36,868 nt of DNA from Oscillospiraceae bacterium (GCA_017516925.1 JAFXAQ010000050.1:1-36868), one strand, 5' to 3'; counted from the first letter of the stretch, positions 8,318 to 16,590 are shown. Notes: generated by a model not told the origin, from the sequence alone. A program made the numbers and translations.

Positions 8318-9652
8318 TTATTTCAGCTCTTCCAAAAGGTCTACAAAGTGTTTTGCCAGCTTTTCCGCTGCGCCCCGGGCAAAGCGGCGGGTGTTGACCT
8401 CGTAAACATCGTAATCAAAAATGGTGTTGTCTGCCATATAGTCATAGGTATTGTTGCAGCAGGTCACCACGAAGGTCATAGGGAAGGGGGTGTTGTCCTT
8501 GATGAACTGACCGCTGGAGCAGAACATCTCATAGGGTGCGCAGATGAAGGAGATGTCACCGCAGGACAGCGCGCAAATATCAATGCAGATGGTCTCACCC
8601 GGGTCATAGCCTGCCCGGTGGGCAACACCGTTGGCATGCAGATAGCTGTTAAAGCCGTGCTCTTTGACAAAGTCGTTTTTTTCCTTGTTTGTGGGGAAAT
8701 CGAAATAGTGATCCCGGACATATCTTGCCTTTTCTGCCAGATGGTCGTCGGTGTGGTCTACCTCTTCTTCAAAGGTGTACTTGGCGACCTTTACATCGCC
8801 GGGATTTGCCGGCTGCAGGTTCTCCAGCGCACCAATGATATAGGCAGCCAGGTCCTTGCCGTAAACGTGATAGTTATGGACTTCCCGGACATTTTCGCTG
8901 GCGATCCGGGAGTTAGGCACCAGGTTGCCGGCTGCGCCCTGGAAGAAAGCAAAGTGACAGCCCAGCTGACCTTCCAGCTCGTTACGCAGAACACCAACGT
9001 AATCAGCGGTCATTACGAAACGGTCGCTGGGTGTAGCGCTGCAGTCGGTGACGTGGCACTGCCAGTTGACCAGCAGCACATCTCTGCCGCCTTCCCGCTG
9101 GAACTTTACCAGCTGGAAGATCTCGTCGTTGCCCAGAATGTGCTTTTCACAGGGGTACTTGGGACCGCCGGTGGCGAGAATGCCGTCATTGGTGATGTAG
9201 TGGCGGTCATAGTTCATATCCGGGGCATTACCACGGCCTATCAGAACGGTAGCGGGCTTCCGGTCTGCCATGGCTTCCTTGGCGCACTTAACCATTTGCT
9301 TGATGTAGTGCTTAAACCAGATCTGTACAGTCTCCAAGTGGGGAGAACTGGTGCTGGGACCGGAGTGATTGTGGGAAGCGTTGATCATAATATGGTCAAA
9401 GGGAATGCCGGTAGCTTCGGAAATGGCCTCACGGGCGGGGGTGGACAGACAGCTTCTTGCGTGAATGATGTCAGAGGGGCAGAACAGCATCGTTTCGCCG
9501 TTGGCATCGGTAATGGCAACGCAGGAACCGAAGATATGATCCCGAACCACCTGACACATACGGTGGGCATCGTCGCCCAAGCCACCTAAGTTGGTGTACT
9601 GCTCCGGGGTAATATCCACCCGGGCAAAGCCTACCTGTAATTTCTTTTCCAT
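8318..9652 (-). CDS. Neutral/alkaline ceramidase-fold hydrolase, paralogue 3
   Basis: A 444-residue cytoplasmic member of the Ceramidase_alk fold. Opening FARVDITPEQYTNLGGLG; candidate zinc ligands H94/H96 in SHNHSGPS, H200 in NWQCH, E375 in PYEMF and Y405 in YDYMAD. The serine motif position reads GNLVP (242-246), so the nucleophile serine is absent and the preceding Asp is Asn. It shares with paralogue 4 the blocks SHNHSGPSTSSP, CCNNT and NTRRFA, so these two form a second sub-branch distinct from paralogues 1 and 2. The AGGAGG for ATG 9652 directly abuts the stop of paralogue 4, only 15 bases away, which implies co-translation from one message. Confidence 0.75.
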   Translation of the reverse strand: MEKKLQVGFARVDITPEQYTNLGGLGDDAHRMCQVVRDHIFGSCVAITDANGETMLFCPSDIIHARSCLSTPAREAISEATGIPFDHIMINASHNHSGPSTSSPHLETVQIWFKHYIKQMVKCAKEAMADRKPATVLIGRGNAPDMNYDRHYITNDGILATGGPKYPCEKHILGNDEIFQLVKFQREGGRDVLLVNWQCHVTDCSATPSDRFVMTADYVGVLRNELEGQLGCHFAFFQGAAGNLVPNSRIASENVREVHNYHVYGKDLAAYIIGALENLQPANPGDVKVAKYTFEEEVDHTDDHLAEKARYVRDHYFDFPTNKEKNDFVKEHGFNSYLHANGVAHRAGYDPGETICIDICALSCGDISFICAPYEMFCSSGQFIKDNTPFPMTFVVTCCNNTYDYMADNTIFDYDVYEVNTRRFARGAAEKLAKHFVDLLEELK

Positions 9653-9667
9653 TGTGTGTTCCTCCTG

Positions 9668-11005
9668 TTATTTCAGCTGTGTGAGCATATCGACAAAGTT
9701 TCTTGCCAGTTCTTCTGCTGCGCCTTTGGCAAAGCGCCGGGTGTTGACCTCATAAATGTCATATTGGAAGGAGGTCTCGTCTGCCATATAGTCGTGGGTG
9801 TTGTTACAGCAGGACACCACAAAGGTCATGGGGAAGGGGGAGTTTTCCTTGATGTACATACCGCTGGAGCAGAACATCTCATAAGGGGCGCTGATAAAGC
9901 CCAGGTCCCCTGCCCGGAGCGCCCAGATGTCAAAGCTCAGGGTTTCGCCCAGGGATGCCCGGCGGGCAATACCCATTGCGTGCAGGAAGCTGTTAAAGCC
10001 TGCTTCTCTGACCATTTTACGGGCTTCTTTGCCCTGCTCCCGGGGATACTGCAGGTATTTTTCCAAAACCTCAGCGGCAAGCGCGCCGCGGGCATCGTCA
10101 GAGTGGTCAATCATACCGGTGTATGTGCGCTTGATTGCCTGTACCTTGCCCCCAGCCAGAGGCTTCATATTTTCATTCAGACAGGAAATCACATGGTCAG
10201 CCAGAGTTCTTCCGTACAGAGGGACACCCGGCTCAATGGCGTTTTCCTCCGGGATTTTGCTCCGGGGCACCAGGTTGCCGGCAGCGCCCTGGAAGAAGGC
10301 AAAATGGGTGCCGGTGGAGCCCTCCACGTGGTCACGAAGATAGGGGATGTAGTCACCGGACAGCGCCAGAACATCAAATCCGCTGGCGGAGGTGGCGTGG
10401 CATTGCCAGTTGACCAGTACCACATCCCGGGCTTCCTCCCGGCAGAACCGAACCACCTGCAGCTGGTTGTCAGAATTGGTGATGTGGGCTTTTGCGCCGG
10501 AGGCGAAGCTGCCGGAGTTGGGACCGGCCACTGTACCGTCATTCATATGGTAGTGCCGCACAAAGGTCAGTCCGGGCACCTCCCGCTGACCTGCCGAAAT
10601 GGTGGCGGGCTTGCGGTCCGCCATTGCCTCCTTGGCGCACCGGACCATCTGCTTGATAAAGTGCCGGAACCAAATTTGTACCGTTTCCAGACTGGGGGAG
10701 CTGGTGCTGGGACCGGAGTGGTTGTGGGAGGCGTTAATCATAATATGGTCAACCGGTACGCCGGTAGCCTGGGAGATTGCTTCCCGGGCAGGGTCTGCAA
10801 GGCAGGCCCTTGCGTGGATGATGTCCGAGGGACAGTACAAAATGGTGTTGTCATCGCTATCCGTGATGGCAACGCAGGTGCCGAAAATCCGGGTTTCAAT
10901 CCGGTTGCACATACGACCGGCGTCATTGCCGGTGCCGCCCAGATTGGTGTACTGCTCCGGGGTGATATCCACCCGGGCATAGCCTACTTTCAATAAATTC
11001 TCCAT
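9668..11005 (-). CDS. Neutral/alkaline ceramidase-fold hydrolase, paralogue 4
   Basis: A 445-residue member of the Ceramidase_alk fold and the first gene of the cluster, next to the divergent AraC-type regulator. Opening YARVDITPEQYTNLGGTG; candidate zinc ligands H94/H96 in SHNHSGPS, H203 in NWQCHAT, E376 in PYEMF and Y406 in HDYMAD; GNLVP (243-247) in place of the GDVSPN serine motif. I chose ATG 11005 (MENLLKVGYA), which has AGGAGA upstream and aligns with the other paralogues. An in-frame upstream ATG at 11050 would start inside the promoter. Expression is probably driven by the promoter at 11046-11074 under control of the regulator at 11212. Confidence 0.75.
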   Translation of the reverse strand: MENLLKVGYARVDITPEQYTNLGGTGNDAGRMCNRIETRIFGTCVAITDSDDNTILYCPSDIIHARACLADPAREAISQATGVPVDHIMINASHNHSGPSTSSPSLETVQIWFRHFIKQMVRCAKEAMADRKPATISAGQREVPGLTFVRHYHMNDGTVAGPNSGSFASGAKAHITNSDNQLQVVRFCREEARDVVLVNWQCHATSASGFDVLALSGDYIPYLRDHVEGSTGTHFAFFQGAAGNLVPRSKIPEENAIEPGVPLYGRTLADHVISCLNENMKPLAGGKVQAIKRTYTGMIDHSDDARGALAAEVLEKYLQYPREQGKEARKMVREAGFNSFLHAMGIARRASLGETLSFDIWALRAGDLGFISAPYEMFCSSGMYIKENSPFPMTFVVSCCNNTHDYMADETSFQYDIYEVNTRRFAKGAAEELARNFVDMLTQLK

Positions 11006-11045
11006 ATAAAAATCTCTCCTTATCATAAGGGGTTTCTTCGGGCTA

Positions 11046-11074
11046 AGCATACCCCACTTGTCCTAAAAAAACAA
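11046..11074 (-). promoter_or_regulatory. Promoter of the ceramidase/GH20 cluster
   Basis: On the minus strand TTGTTT (11074-11069), 17-base spacer, TATGCT (11051-11046), with an expected start near 11039 and a ~35-base leader to ATG 11005. The weak -35 box suits an activator-dependent promoter. Confidence 0.65.
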
Positions 11075-11117
11075 GGTGCATATTTACCAAAACTGCCCCA
11101 ATTTTTTTGTGCACTTT
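11073..11117. promoter_or_regulatory. Candidate AraC-type operator, inverted AAGGTGCA/TGCACTTT
   Basis: AAGGTGCA at 11073-11080 and its near inverse TGCACTTT at 11110-11117 flank the space just upstream of the cluster -35 box. Within it, GGTGCATATTTACC (11075-11088) is itself a partial dyad. Position and symmetry suit binding by the divergent regulator, but the assignment is inference. Confidence 0.4.
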
Positions 11118-11142
11118 GCTAATGAAAATACATACCGAAAAC

Positions 11143-11171
11143 TTGCAAACAAAACCGGAATATGCTATTCT
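11143..11171 (+). promoter_or_regulatory. Promoter of the AraC-family regulator gene
   Basis: TTGCAA (11143-11148), 17 bases, TATTCT (11166-11171). The expected start near 11178 gives a leader of roughly 34 bases before ATG 11212. Confidence 0.6.
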
Positions 11172-11211
11172 CTACAAGGAAGCTCTGCAAAAAATGATTT
11201 GGAGAGAAAAA

Positions 11212-12015
11212 ATGGAGAATTTAAGCTTTGGACTGTCCAATTTCGGTGCGTTTGACTATTACCTGAAGAAGTCCGGTACCGTTCGCACCCCACGGCAAAT
11301 TACCCACTATGAGTTTGAATTTTACACGGAGAACTGTCCCGGCGGACTGCGGAATGACGGTGTGCTGTACCCGGCGCAGAAGGGTGGCTGCTGCCTGAGC
11401 AAGCCCGGGCAAATCCAGGAGATTGTCAAGCCCTACCGGGGCTACTATTTCAATGTAGTCACCCAGGACCCGGAGCTTTGCGAAATGCTGGACAATTTGC
11501 CGGGGTTCTTCATTATGTGGAACGTCTCGGAGGTAATTGACCTGATCAAGCAGATGGTATCCACAGAGGACAGCGGTCTGATGGGGCGGCTGAAGCTGCA
11601 AAGCTGCGCCTGCCGGATATTGGCGATCTTAAGCCGGTACCGTACCAACCCCAAGGCAGCGGACAGCGGTGTATACCAGCACCGTAAGACCTTGTTGATG
11701 GCAGATAAATACCTCCGGGAGAATATGACCCGGGATGTTAATCTTTTGGAGCTTGCCAAGCTGTGCAGCTTGGACCCCACCTATTTCCATAAGCTCTACA
11801 CCGCCGCCTTCGGCCAAACCCCAGCCCAGCGGCATCTGGGATTCCGGATAACTGCCGCCAAAACTGCCCTTCTGGAGGGCAAGGTCAGCATTGCGGATGT
11901 GGCTGCCCGATGCGGCTTCAGCTCCCAGACCTACTTCAGCTACCGGTTTAAAAAAGCCACCGGAAAGACCCCTGCCCAGTACCGCAGGGAGATGCTTAGC
12001 AACTCCAAAAACTAA
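11212..12015 (+). CDS. AraC/XylS-family transcriptional regulator
   Basis: A 267-residue DNA-binding regulator. The C-terminal ~95 residues carry the double helix-turn-helix of the family: VNLLELAKLCSLDPTYFHKL, then VSIADVAARCGFSSQTYFSY and FKKATGKTPAQYRRE. The N-terminal part (~1-130) has the composition of a small-ligand AraC-type sensing domain, but I recognise no specific ligand motif. ATG 11212 has GGAGAG upstream; in-frame codons back to 11107 are probably untranslated leader because they include the promoter. It is divergent from the ceramidase-like/GH20-like cluster, so it most likely activates that cluster in response to its substrate. The next plus-strand genes (transketolase) have their own promoter. 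Confidence 0.9.
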   Translation: MENLSFGLSNFGAFDYYLKKSGTVRTPRQITHYEFEFYTENCPGGLRNDGVLYPAQKGGCCLSKPGQIQEIVKPYRGYYFNVVTQDPELCEMLDNLPGFFIMWNVSEVIDLIKQMVSTEDSGLMGRLKLQSCACRILAILSRYRTNPKAADSGVYQHRKTLLMADKYLRENMTRDVNLLELAKLCSLDPTYFHKLYTAAFGQTPAQRHLGFRITAAKTALLEGKVSIADVAARCGFSSQTYFSYRFKKATGKTPAQYRREMLSNSKN

Positions 12016-12039
12016 TTTGCGGCAAAATACGGATTATGC

Positions 12040-12068
12040 TTGCAAGTTTTACAAAATAATGGTAAAAT
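12040..12068 (+). promoter_or_regulatory. Promoter of the transketolase gene pair
   Basis: TTGCAA (12040-12045), 17-base spacer, TAAAAT (12063-12068). The expected start near 12075 lies about 45 bases before ATG 12120, which has AAGGAGG upstream. Confidence 0.65.
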
Positions 12069-12119
12069 ATCCGGGAAGAATGACCGCAAAGGCGGTTTGA
12101 AACGATAAGGAGGAACATT

Positions 12120-12962
12120 ATGACGCTTACTGAAAAGAAGCAGCTGCAAATCACTGCCTGCAAGGTGCGTATGGGTGTAATCGAATCCACCTACGGCGCA
12201 AAGGCAGGACACCCCGGCGGCAGCCTGTCTGCTGCGGAGGTATTTACATATCTCTATTTCAAGGAGATGAACATCGACCCCAAAAATCCCAAGTGGGAGG
12301 ACCGGGACCGTTTCGTTCTTTCCAAGGGTCACACCACCCCCGGTCTGTACGCTACTTTGGCAAACCGTGGCTTCTTCCCTGTGGAAGACCTGCCCACCTT
12401 CCGCCACATTGACAGCTACCTGCAGGGTCACCCCAATATGAACCTGGTGCCCGGCGTGGATATGTCCACCGGCTCTCTGGGTCAGGGTATCTCCACCGCT
12501 GTAGGTATGGCAATGGCTGCCAAGTACAACGGCAAGACCAATCGCGTCTACTCTCTGCTGGGTGACGGCGAAATTCAGGAGGGTCAGGTCTGGGAGGCTT
12601 GTATGTCCGCCGCCCATTATAAGCTGGACAACCTGTGCATCGTGGTGGATAACAACGGTCTGCAGATTGACGGCGCAGTTGCTGACGTGATGAGCCCCTA
12701 TCCCATTGTGGACAAGCTGGAGGCCTTCGGCTTCTATGTCCAGGAGATTGACGGTCACGACTTTGACGCCATTGAGGCTGCCTTTGCAAACGCAAAGGCT
12801 ACCGCTGGTAAGCCCAGCGCCATTGTGATTAAGACCGTCAAGGGCAAGGACGTTTCCTATATGGAAAATCAGGCCGGCTGGCACGGCAAGGCTCCCAACG
12901 ATGCAGAGTATGAGCAGGCTATGACTGAACTGAAGGCAAAGCTTGCAGAATTGGAGGCGTAA
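12120..12962 (+). CDS. Transketolase, N-terminal (pyrophosphate-binding) subunit
   Basis: N-terminal half of a split transketolase, 280 residues, cytoplasmic. It binds the pyrophosphate end of thiamine diphosphate and Mg2+. Visible family features are KAGHPGGSLSAAEV near the N-terminus, SKGHTTPGLYATL, the TGSLGQGIS block, and the ThDP/Mg motif GDGEIQEGQVWEA followed by VDNNGLQIDG. It transfers two-carbon units between ketose and aldose phosphates in the non-oxidative pentose phosphate pathway, together with the next gene. The partner starts 3 bases after this stop. Split transketolases are usual in Clostridia and archaea, so this is not a broken gene. Confidence 0.95.
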   Translation: MTLTEKKQLQITACKVRMGVIESTYGAKAGHPGGSLSAAEVFTYLYFKEMNIDPKNPKWEDRDRFVLSKGHTTPGLYATLANRGFFPVEDLPTFRHIDSYLQGHPNMNLVPGVDMSTGSLGQGISTAVGMAMAAKYNGKTNRVYSLLGDGEIQEGQVWEACMSAAHYKLDNLCIVVDNNGLQIDGAVADVMSPYPIVDKLEAFGFYVQEIDGHDFDAIEAAFANAKATAGKPSAIVIKTVKGKDVSYMENQAGWHGKAPNDAEYEQAMTELKAKLAELEA

Positions 12963-12965
12963 GAT

Positions 12966-13904
12966 ATGGCTGAGATGAAAAAAGTTGCAACCCGTGACAG
13001 CTATGGTGCTGCATTGGTAGAGCTGGGTCAGGAGAAGAAGAACCTGGTGGTTCTGGATGCGGACCTGGCAGGCGCCACCAAGACCGGTGTGTTCAAGAAG
13101 GCCTTCCCCGACCGTCACTTCGATTTCGGTATTGCGGAAGCAAATATGATGTGCGCCGCTGCCGGTATGTCCACCGCAGGTCTGGTGCCCTTTGCTTCCA
13201 GCTTTGCAATGTTCGCTGCCGGTCGTGCCTTTGAGCAGGTGCGTAACTCCATTGGCTACCCCCATATGAATGTGAAAATCGGCGCTACCCACGGCGGTAT
13301 CTCTGTTGGTGAGGACGGCGCATCCCACCAGTGCTGCGAGGACTTTGCCCTGATGCGCTCCATCCCCGGTATGACCGTTATCTGCCCTGCTGACGATGTG
13401 GAGGCAAAGGCTGCCGTGAAGGCTGCTTACGAGCTGGAAGGTCCTGTGTACCTGCGTTTCGGTCGTCTGGCTGTGCCGGTATTCCACAATGAGGACTTCA
13501 AGTTTGAAATCGGTAAGGGCGAAGTGCTCCGTGAGGGCAAGGACGTGGCAATCATTGCCAACGGCCTGCTGGTTTACGAAGCCATTCAGGCTGCTGAGGA
13601 GCTGGCAAGCGCCGGCATCGACGCTATGGTCATCAATATGGCCACCATCAAGCCTCTGGACGAGGAGCTGGTGATTGCCGCTGCCAAGAAGTGCGGCAAG
13701 GTTATCACCTGCGAGGAGCACTCCGTCATCGGCGGCCTGGGCGAGGCTGTTTGCAGCGTTCTGTCCGAGAAGTGCCCCACTCCCGTTAAGCGAATCGGTG
13801 TCAACGACGAGTTCGGTCACTCCGGTCCTGCGGTGAAGCTGCTGGAGCAGTTCGGTCTGTGCGCATCCAACATCGTGGCTGTGGCCAAGGACTTCTGCAA
13901 GTAA
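12966..13904 (+). CDS. Transketolase, C-terminal (pyrimidine-binding) subunit
   Basis: C-terminal half of the split transketolase, 312 residues. It contains the pyrimidine-binding domain (ATRDSYGAAL, DADLAGATKTGVF, then FDFGIAEANMM with the catalytic glutamate) and a C-terminal domain ending with the TCEEHSVIGGLGEAV block. It pairs with the preceding subunit to form the ThDP active site at the interface. ATG 12966 lies 3 bases after the upstream stop, so translation is likely coupled. A strong bidirectional terminator follows within 10 bases. The gene links pentose phosphates with glycolysis, matching the other carbon genes in the window (uxaC, tpiA, pgk and the epimerase). Confidence 0.95.
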   Translation: MAEMKKVATRDSYGAALVELGQEKKNLVVLDADLAGATKTGVFKKAFPDRHFDFGIAEANMMCAAAGMSTAGLVPFASSFAMFAAGRAFEQVRNSIGYPHMNVKIGATHGGISVGEDGASHQCCEDFALMRSIPGMTVICPADDVEAKAAVKAAYELEGPVYLRFGRLAVPVFHNEDFKFEIGKGEVLREGKDVAIIANGLLVYEAIQAAEELASAGIDAMVINMATIKPLDEELVIAAAKKCGKVITCEEHSVIGGLGEAVCSVLSEKCPTPVKRIGVNDEFGHSGPAVKLLEQFGLCASNIVAVAKDFCK

Positions 13905-13912
13905 GATAAATT

Positions 13913-13950
13913 AAAATTGCGGATGGAAATTTTTCCATCCGCAATTTTTT
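13913..13950. terminator. Bidirectional terminator, transketolase / uxaC
   Basis: A 15-17 bp perfect stem (AAAATTGCGGATGGAAA and its inverse at 13932-13948) is flanked by A and T runs on both sides. It ends the plus-strand transketolase pair and, read the other way, the minus-strand rodA-uxaC pair. Confidence 0.95.
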
Positions 13951-13954
13951 GTGC

Positions 13955-15391
13955 TTAAATATCGAAATACCGTTTGGCGTTGTTGAAGCTGATGCCTTCC
14001 ACGATGGCTTTCAGCGCCCGGTCGTTGTTGGGGTACTCGCCGTTTTCCACCCAGGTGCCCAGCATATTACAAAGAATTCGCCGGAAGTAATCGTGCCGGG
14101 CATAGCTCAGGAAGGAACGGGAGTCTGTGAGCATTCCCACGAAGTTTCCTAAAATACCCAGATTGGCAAGAGAGGTCATCTGCTCAATCATACCGGTTTT
14201 GTGGTCGTTGAACCACCAGGCAGAGCCGTGCTGGATTTTCCCGGGGATGGAGCTATCCTGGAAGGAGCCGATCATGGTGCCCAGCTGGGCATTGTCTGCC
14301 GGGTTCAGGGAGTAGAGAATGGTCTTGGGGCACTGACCGGTGTAATCCAACTCCGACAGGAACCGGAAAATGTTCTCGCCGCTGATATTCTGGGCGATGG
14401 CATCAAAGCCTGCATCCGGACCCAGAGTCTCAAACATCCGGCGGTTGGGATTGCGCAGGCAGGAGTAGTGCAGCTGCATCGCAATTTTCAGCCGGTGGTA
14501 TGCCTTTGCCACACAAAGCATCAGGGTTGTCTGGTAGCCCTCGATTTCCTCCTGGGTCAGGGCTCTGCCGGACAGCGCCTTTTTGTAAGCCTTGTTTGCC
14601 TGCTCCATAGACACCGGGCGGAAGGGGAAGACCCCCTCAAAGCCGTGGTCACTGGCACGGCAGCCCAAAGCGTGGAAGTAAGCAATCCGGTCAATGAGCG
14701 CAGCGCATACATCCTCCACGGTGGGTAAGGAAGCCTTGCCCACAGCGGCAGCCAGCTTCTGCATATATTCGGCAAAGCCTGCCTTGTGCAGGTTCATTGC
14801 CTTGTCCGGACGGAAGGAGGGGCAGACCTTTACGTCAATGCTGTCGTCTCCGGCGATTTTGCTGTGCCAGTTCAGGTCATCAATGGGGTCATCGGTGGTG
14901 CCGATGAAAGCGACATTTGCCTTTTTAATCAGTCCCCGGGCAGACATGGTGGGGTCATTCTGCAAAAGGTCATTGCACTTTTCCCAGATTGCCGGGGCGC
15001 TCTCCAAAGTCAAAGGCTCGGTGATGCCGAAAAACTGCTGCAGCTCCAGATGGCACCAGTGGTACATGGGGTTTCCCACAGCCAGCTCCAGCGCCTCCAC
15101 AAATTTCAAAAAACGCTCGTAAGGGGGCTTGTTTCCGGTAACGTATTCTTCAGGCACGCCGTTGGAGCGCATCAGCCGCCACTTATAGTGGTCGCCGGCA
15201 AGCACGCCTTTTTCGTCTACGCCGCCCAGCCAGACCTCAACCAGATTGTGGAAGCGCCGGTCTTCATAAATTTCCTGAGGGTTCAGGTGGCAGTGATAGT
15301 CAGCAAGGGGCATAGCCTCTGCATAATCGTGAAACAGATGCCTGGCAGTTTCTGTTTCCAGAAGAAAATCCTTGTCCATAAATTGTTTCAT
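13955..15391 (-). CDS. uxaC: Glucuronate isomerase
   Basis: Converts D-glucuronate to fructuronate and galacturonate to tagaturonate, the entry step of hexuronate catabolism; cytoplasmic. The 478-residue length is normal for the family (~470). Hallmarks are the metal-binding DYHCHLNPQEI near the N-terminus, the EVWLGGVDEKG and GDHYKWRLMR blocks, FIGTTDDPIDDL, and a C-terminal DSRSFLSYARHDYFRRILCN. ATG 15391 is preceded by GGAGG and overlaps the stop of the upstream rodA-like gene as ATGA, so it is translationally coupled. No other uronate gene (uxaA, uxaB, uxuA, kdgK, transporter) is nearby, so the pathway must continue elsewhere. Confidence 0.95.
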   Translation of the reverse strand: MKQFMDKDFLLETETARHLFHDYAEAMPLADYHCHLNPQEIYEDRRFHNLVEVWLGGVDEKGVLAGDHYKWRLMRSNGVPEEYVTGNKPPYERFLKFVEALELAVGNPMYHWCHLELQQFFGITEPLTLESAPAIWEKCNDLLQNDPTMSARGLIKKANVAFIGTTDDPIDDLNWHSKIAGDDSIDVKVCPSFRPDKAMNLHKAGFAEYMQKLAAAVGKASLPTVEDVCAALIDRIAYFHALGCRASDHGFEGVFPFRPVSMEQANKAYKKALSGRALTQEEIEGYQTTLMLCVAKAYHRLKIAMQLHYSCLRNPNRRMFETLGPDAGFDAIAQNISGENIFRFLSELDYTGQCPKTILYSLNPADNAQLGTMIGSFQDSSIPGKIQHGSAWWFNDHKTGMIEQMTSLANLGILGNFVGMLTDSRSFLSYARHDYFRRILCNMLGTWVENGEYPNNDRALKAIVEGISFNNAKRYFDI

Positions 15392-16590
15392 TGGGAAATA
15401 CCTCCATAATACGCAATTGGGGGATGAATATAACGTTCCCGGGCAGTGGGTGCCGGGCGGGCATATACACCGGATACCAGACCCAGCATAGCATATAGGG
15501 TAATAATCGACGAGCCGCCGTAGCTGATAAAGGGCAGGGTCAGACCGATAACCGGCGCAACACCCAGACACATACCCACGTTAATCAGTACCTGGAAAAA
15601 CAGGGCAGAGGCTGCCCCAAAGCAAACCAGCCGCCGCAAAAAGTCCTGACTGCGGATACCCACCCAGACACACCGGGCGATAATCAGCCCCAACAGCAGA
15701 AGCACCGCCGCACAGCCCAAAAAGCCCAGCTCCTCGCCAATGGCGGCGAAGATATAGTCCGTATGCTGGGCATACAAAGCGCCTGCCTGGGTACGGTTGC
15801 CCTGGAAAAGGCCTTGCCCGGTCAAGCCGCCGCCGGTAAGGGAGCGCATAGCTCGGATGGTGTGGTACATAGCGCCGGTGCCGTAGGGGTCCAGACTGGG
15901 GTTGAACAAAACCGCAATTCGCTTTTTTTGGTAGTCCGCCAGGAAGAAGTTCCATGCCACCGGCGCCGCCACCGCTACAATGCCGATTGCCAGCAGGAAC
16001 CAGAAGCCGTGGACACCGCCGCCAAAGGTCATACCCAGGAAAATAAAGGCGAAAATCAGCGACACGCCCAAATCTCCGGAAATCAGGTAGTTCATACCGA
16101 ACAGCAAAATCAGATGTCCCAGCATAAGTCCAACGGACAGGGGGTGGGACAGGCTGTTCTGCCGGGAGGACATCACCGATGCCAAAATCAGAATAAAGGT
16201 GATTTTACAAATCTCCGCCGCCTGAATGTTAAAGGGCAGGAAGGGAAAACGCAGCCAGCTTCGGTTGCCGTTAACCGTCACACCAAAGGGAATGAGCATA
16301 AGCAGCAAAACGGCATTGATAATGACAAGCACCGTTCTGTGCTCGGAGAAGGTGTCTGTATCAATGGAGGTAATCAGCACGTAGAAGAAAATGCCGGCAG
16401 CGGCGGCAATAATTTGAATTGCCAGATAACGCAGGGAGCCTTCACTGTAGCCTGCGGTGGCGCTGGCAATCATCAGAAAGCCAAAGGCGGTGGCAATTAC
16501 ACACAGCAAAAGCAGCAACAAATCGCATTGGCGGAAGGTTTCCAGCATTTTTCCGGCAAACAGCTTCAGCCGCAGCCTGAACTGCTCCAT
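15388..16590 (-). CDS. rodA: SEDS-family peptidoglycan glycosyltransferase, RodA/FtsW type
   Basis: A 400-residue polytopic membrane protein with about ten hydrophobic segments. SEDS proteins polymerise lipid II into glycan strands, with a partner class B PBP. Conserved blocks are NGNRSWLRFPFLPFNIQAAE, the catalytic-loop region TDYIFAAIGEELGFLG, and C-terminal GLTLPFISYGGSSI. No ftsZ/ftsQ or mre genes adjoin it, so RodA or a sporulation-type SEDS cannot be told apart. I chose ATG 16590 (MEQFR), with GGGAG 8 bases upstream. The alternative ATG at 16623 has no RBS and falls at the expected transcription start. The stop overlaps the uxaC start, an unusual pairing. Confidence 0.88.
   Translation of the reverse strand: MEQFRLRLKLFAGKMLETFRQCDLLLLLLCVIATAFGFLMIASATAGYSEGSLRYLAIQIIAAAAGIFFYVLITSIDTDTFSEHRTVLVIINAVLLLMLIPFGVTVNGNRSWLRFPFLPFNIQAAEICKITFILILASVMSSRQNSLSHPLSVGLMLGHLILLFGMNYLISGDLGVSLIFAFIFLGMTFGGGVHGFWFLLAIGIVAVAAPVAWNFFLADYQKKRIAVLFNPSLDPYGTGAMYHTIRAMRSLTGGGLTGQGLFQGNRTQAGALYAQHTDYIFAAIGEELGFLGCAAVLLLLGLIIARCVWVGIRSQDFLRRLVCFGAASALFFQVLINVGMCLGVAPVIGLTLPFISYGGSSIITLYAMLGLVSGVYARPAPTARERYIHPPIAYYGGISQ

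Noticed and set aside
11006..11050. Longer N-terminus for ceramidase-like paralogue 4 starting at 11050
   Set aside because: The start codon would lie within the -10 box and before the predicted transcript start; ATG 11005 has a good RBS and matches the other paralogues.
12012..13820. A ~600-codon minus-strand frame across the transketolase pair
   Set aside because: It spans two real plus-strand genes and their junction, has no RBS or known motif, and is a codon-bias shadow.
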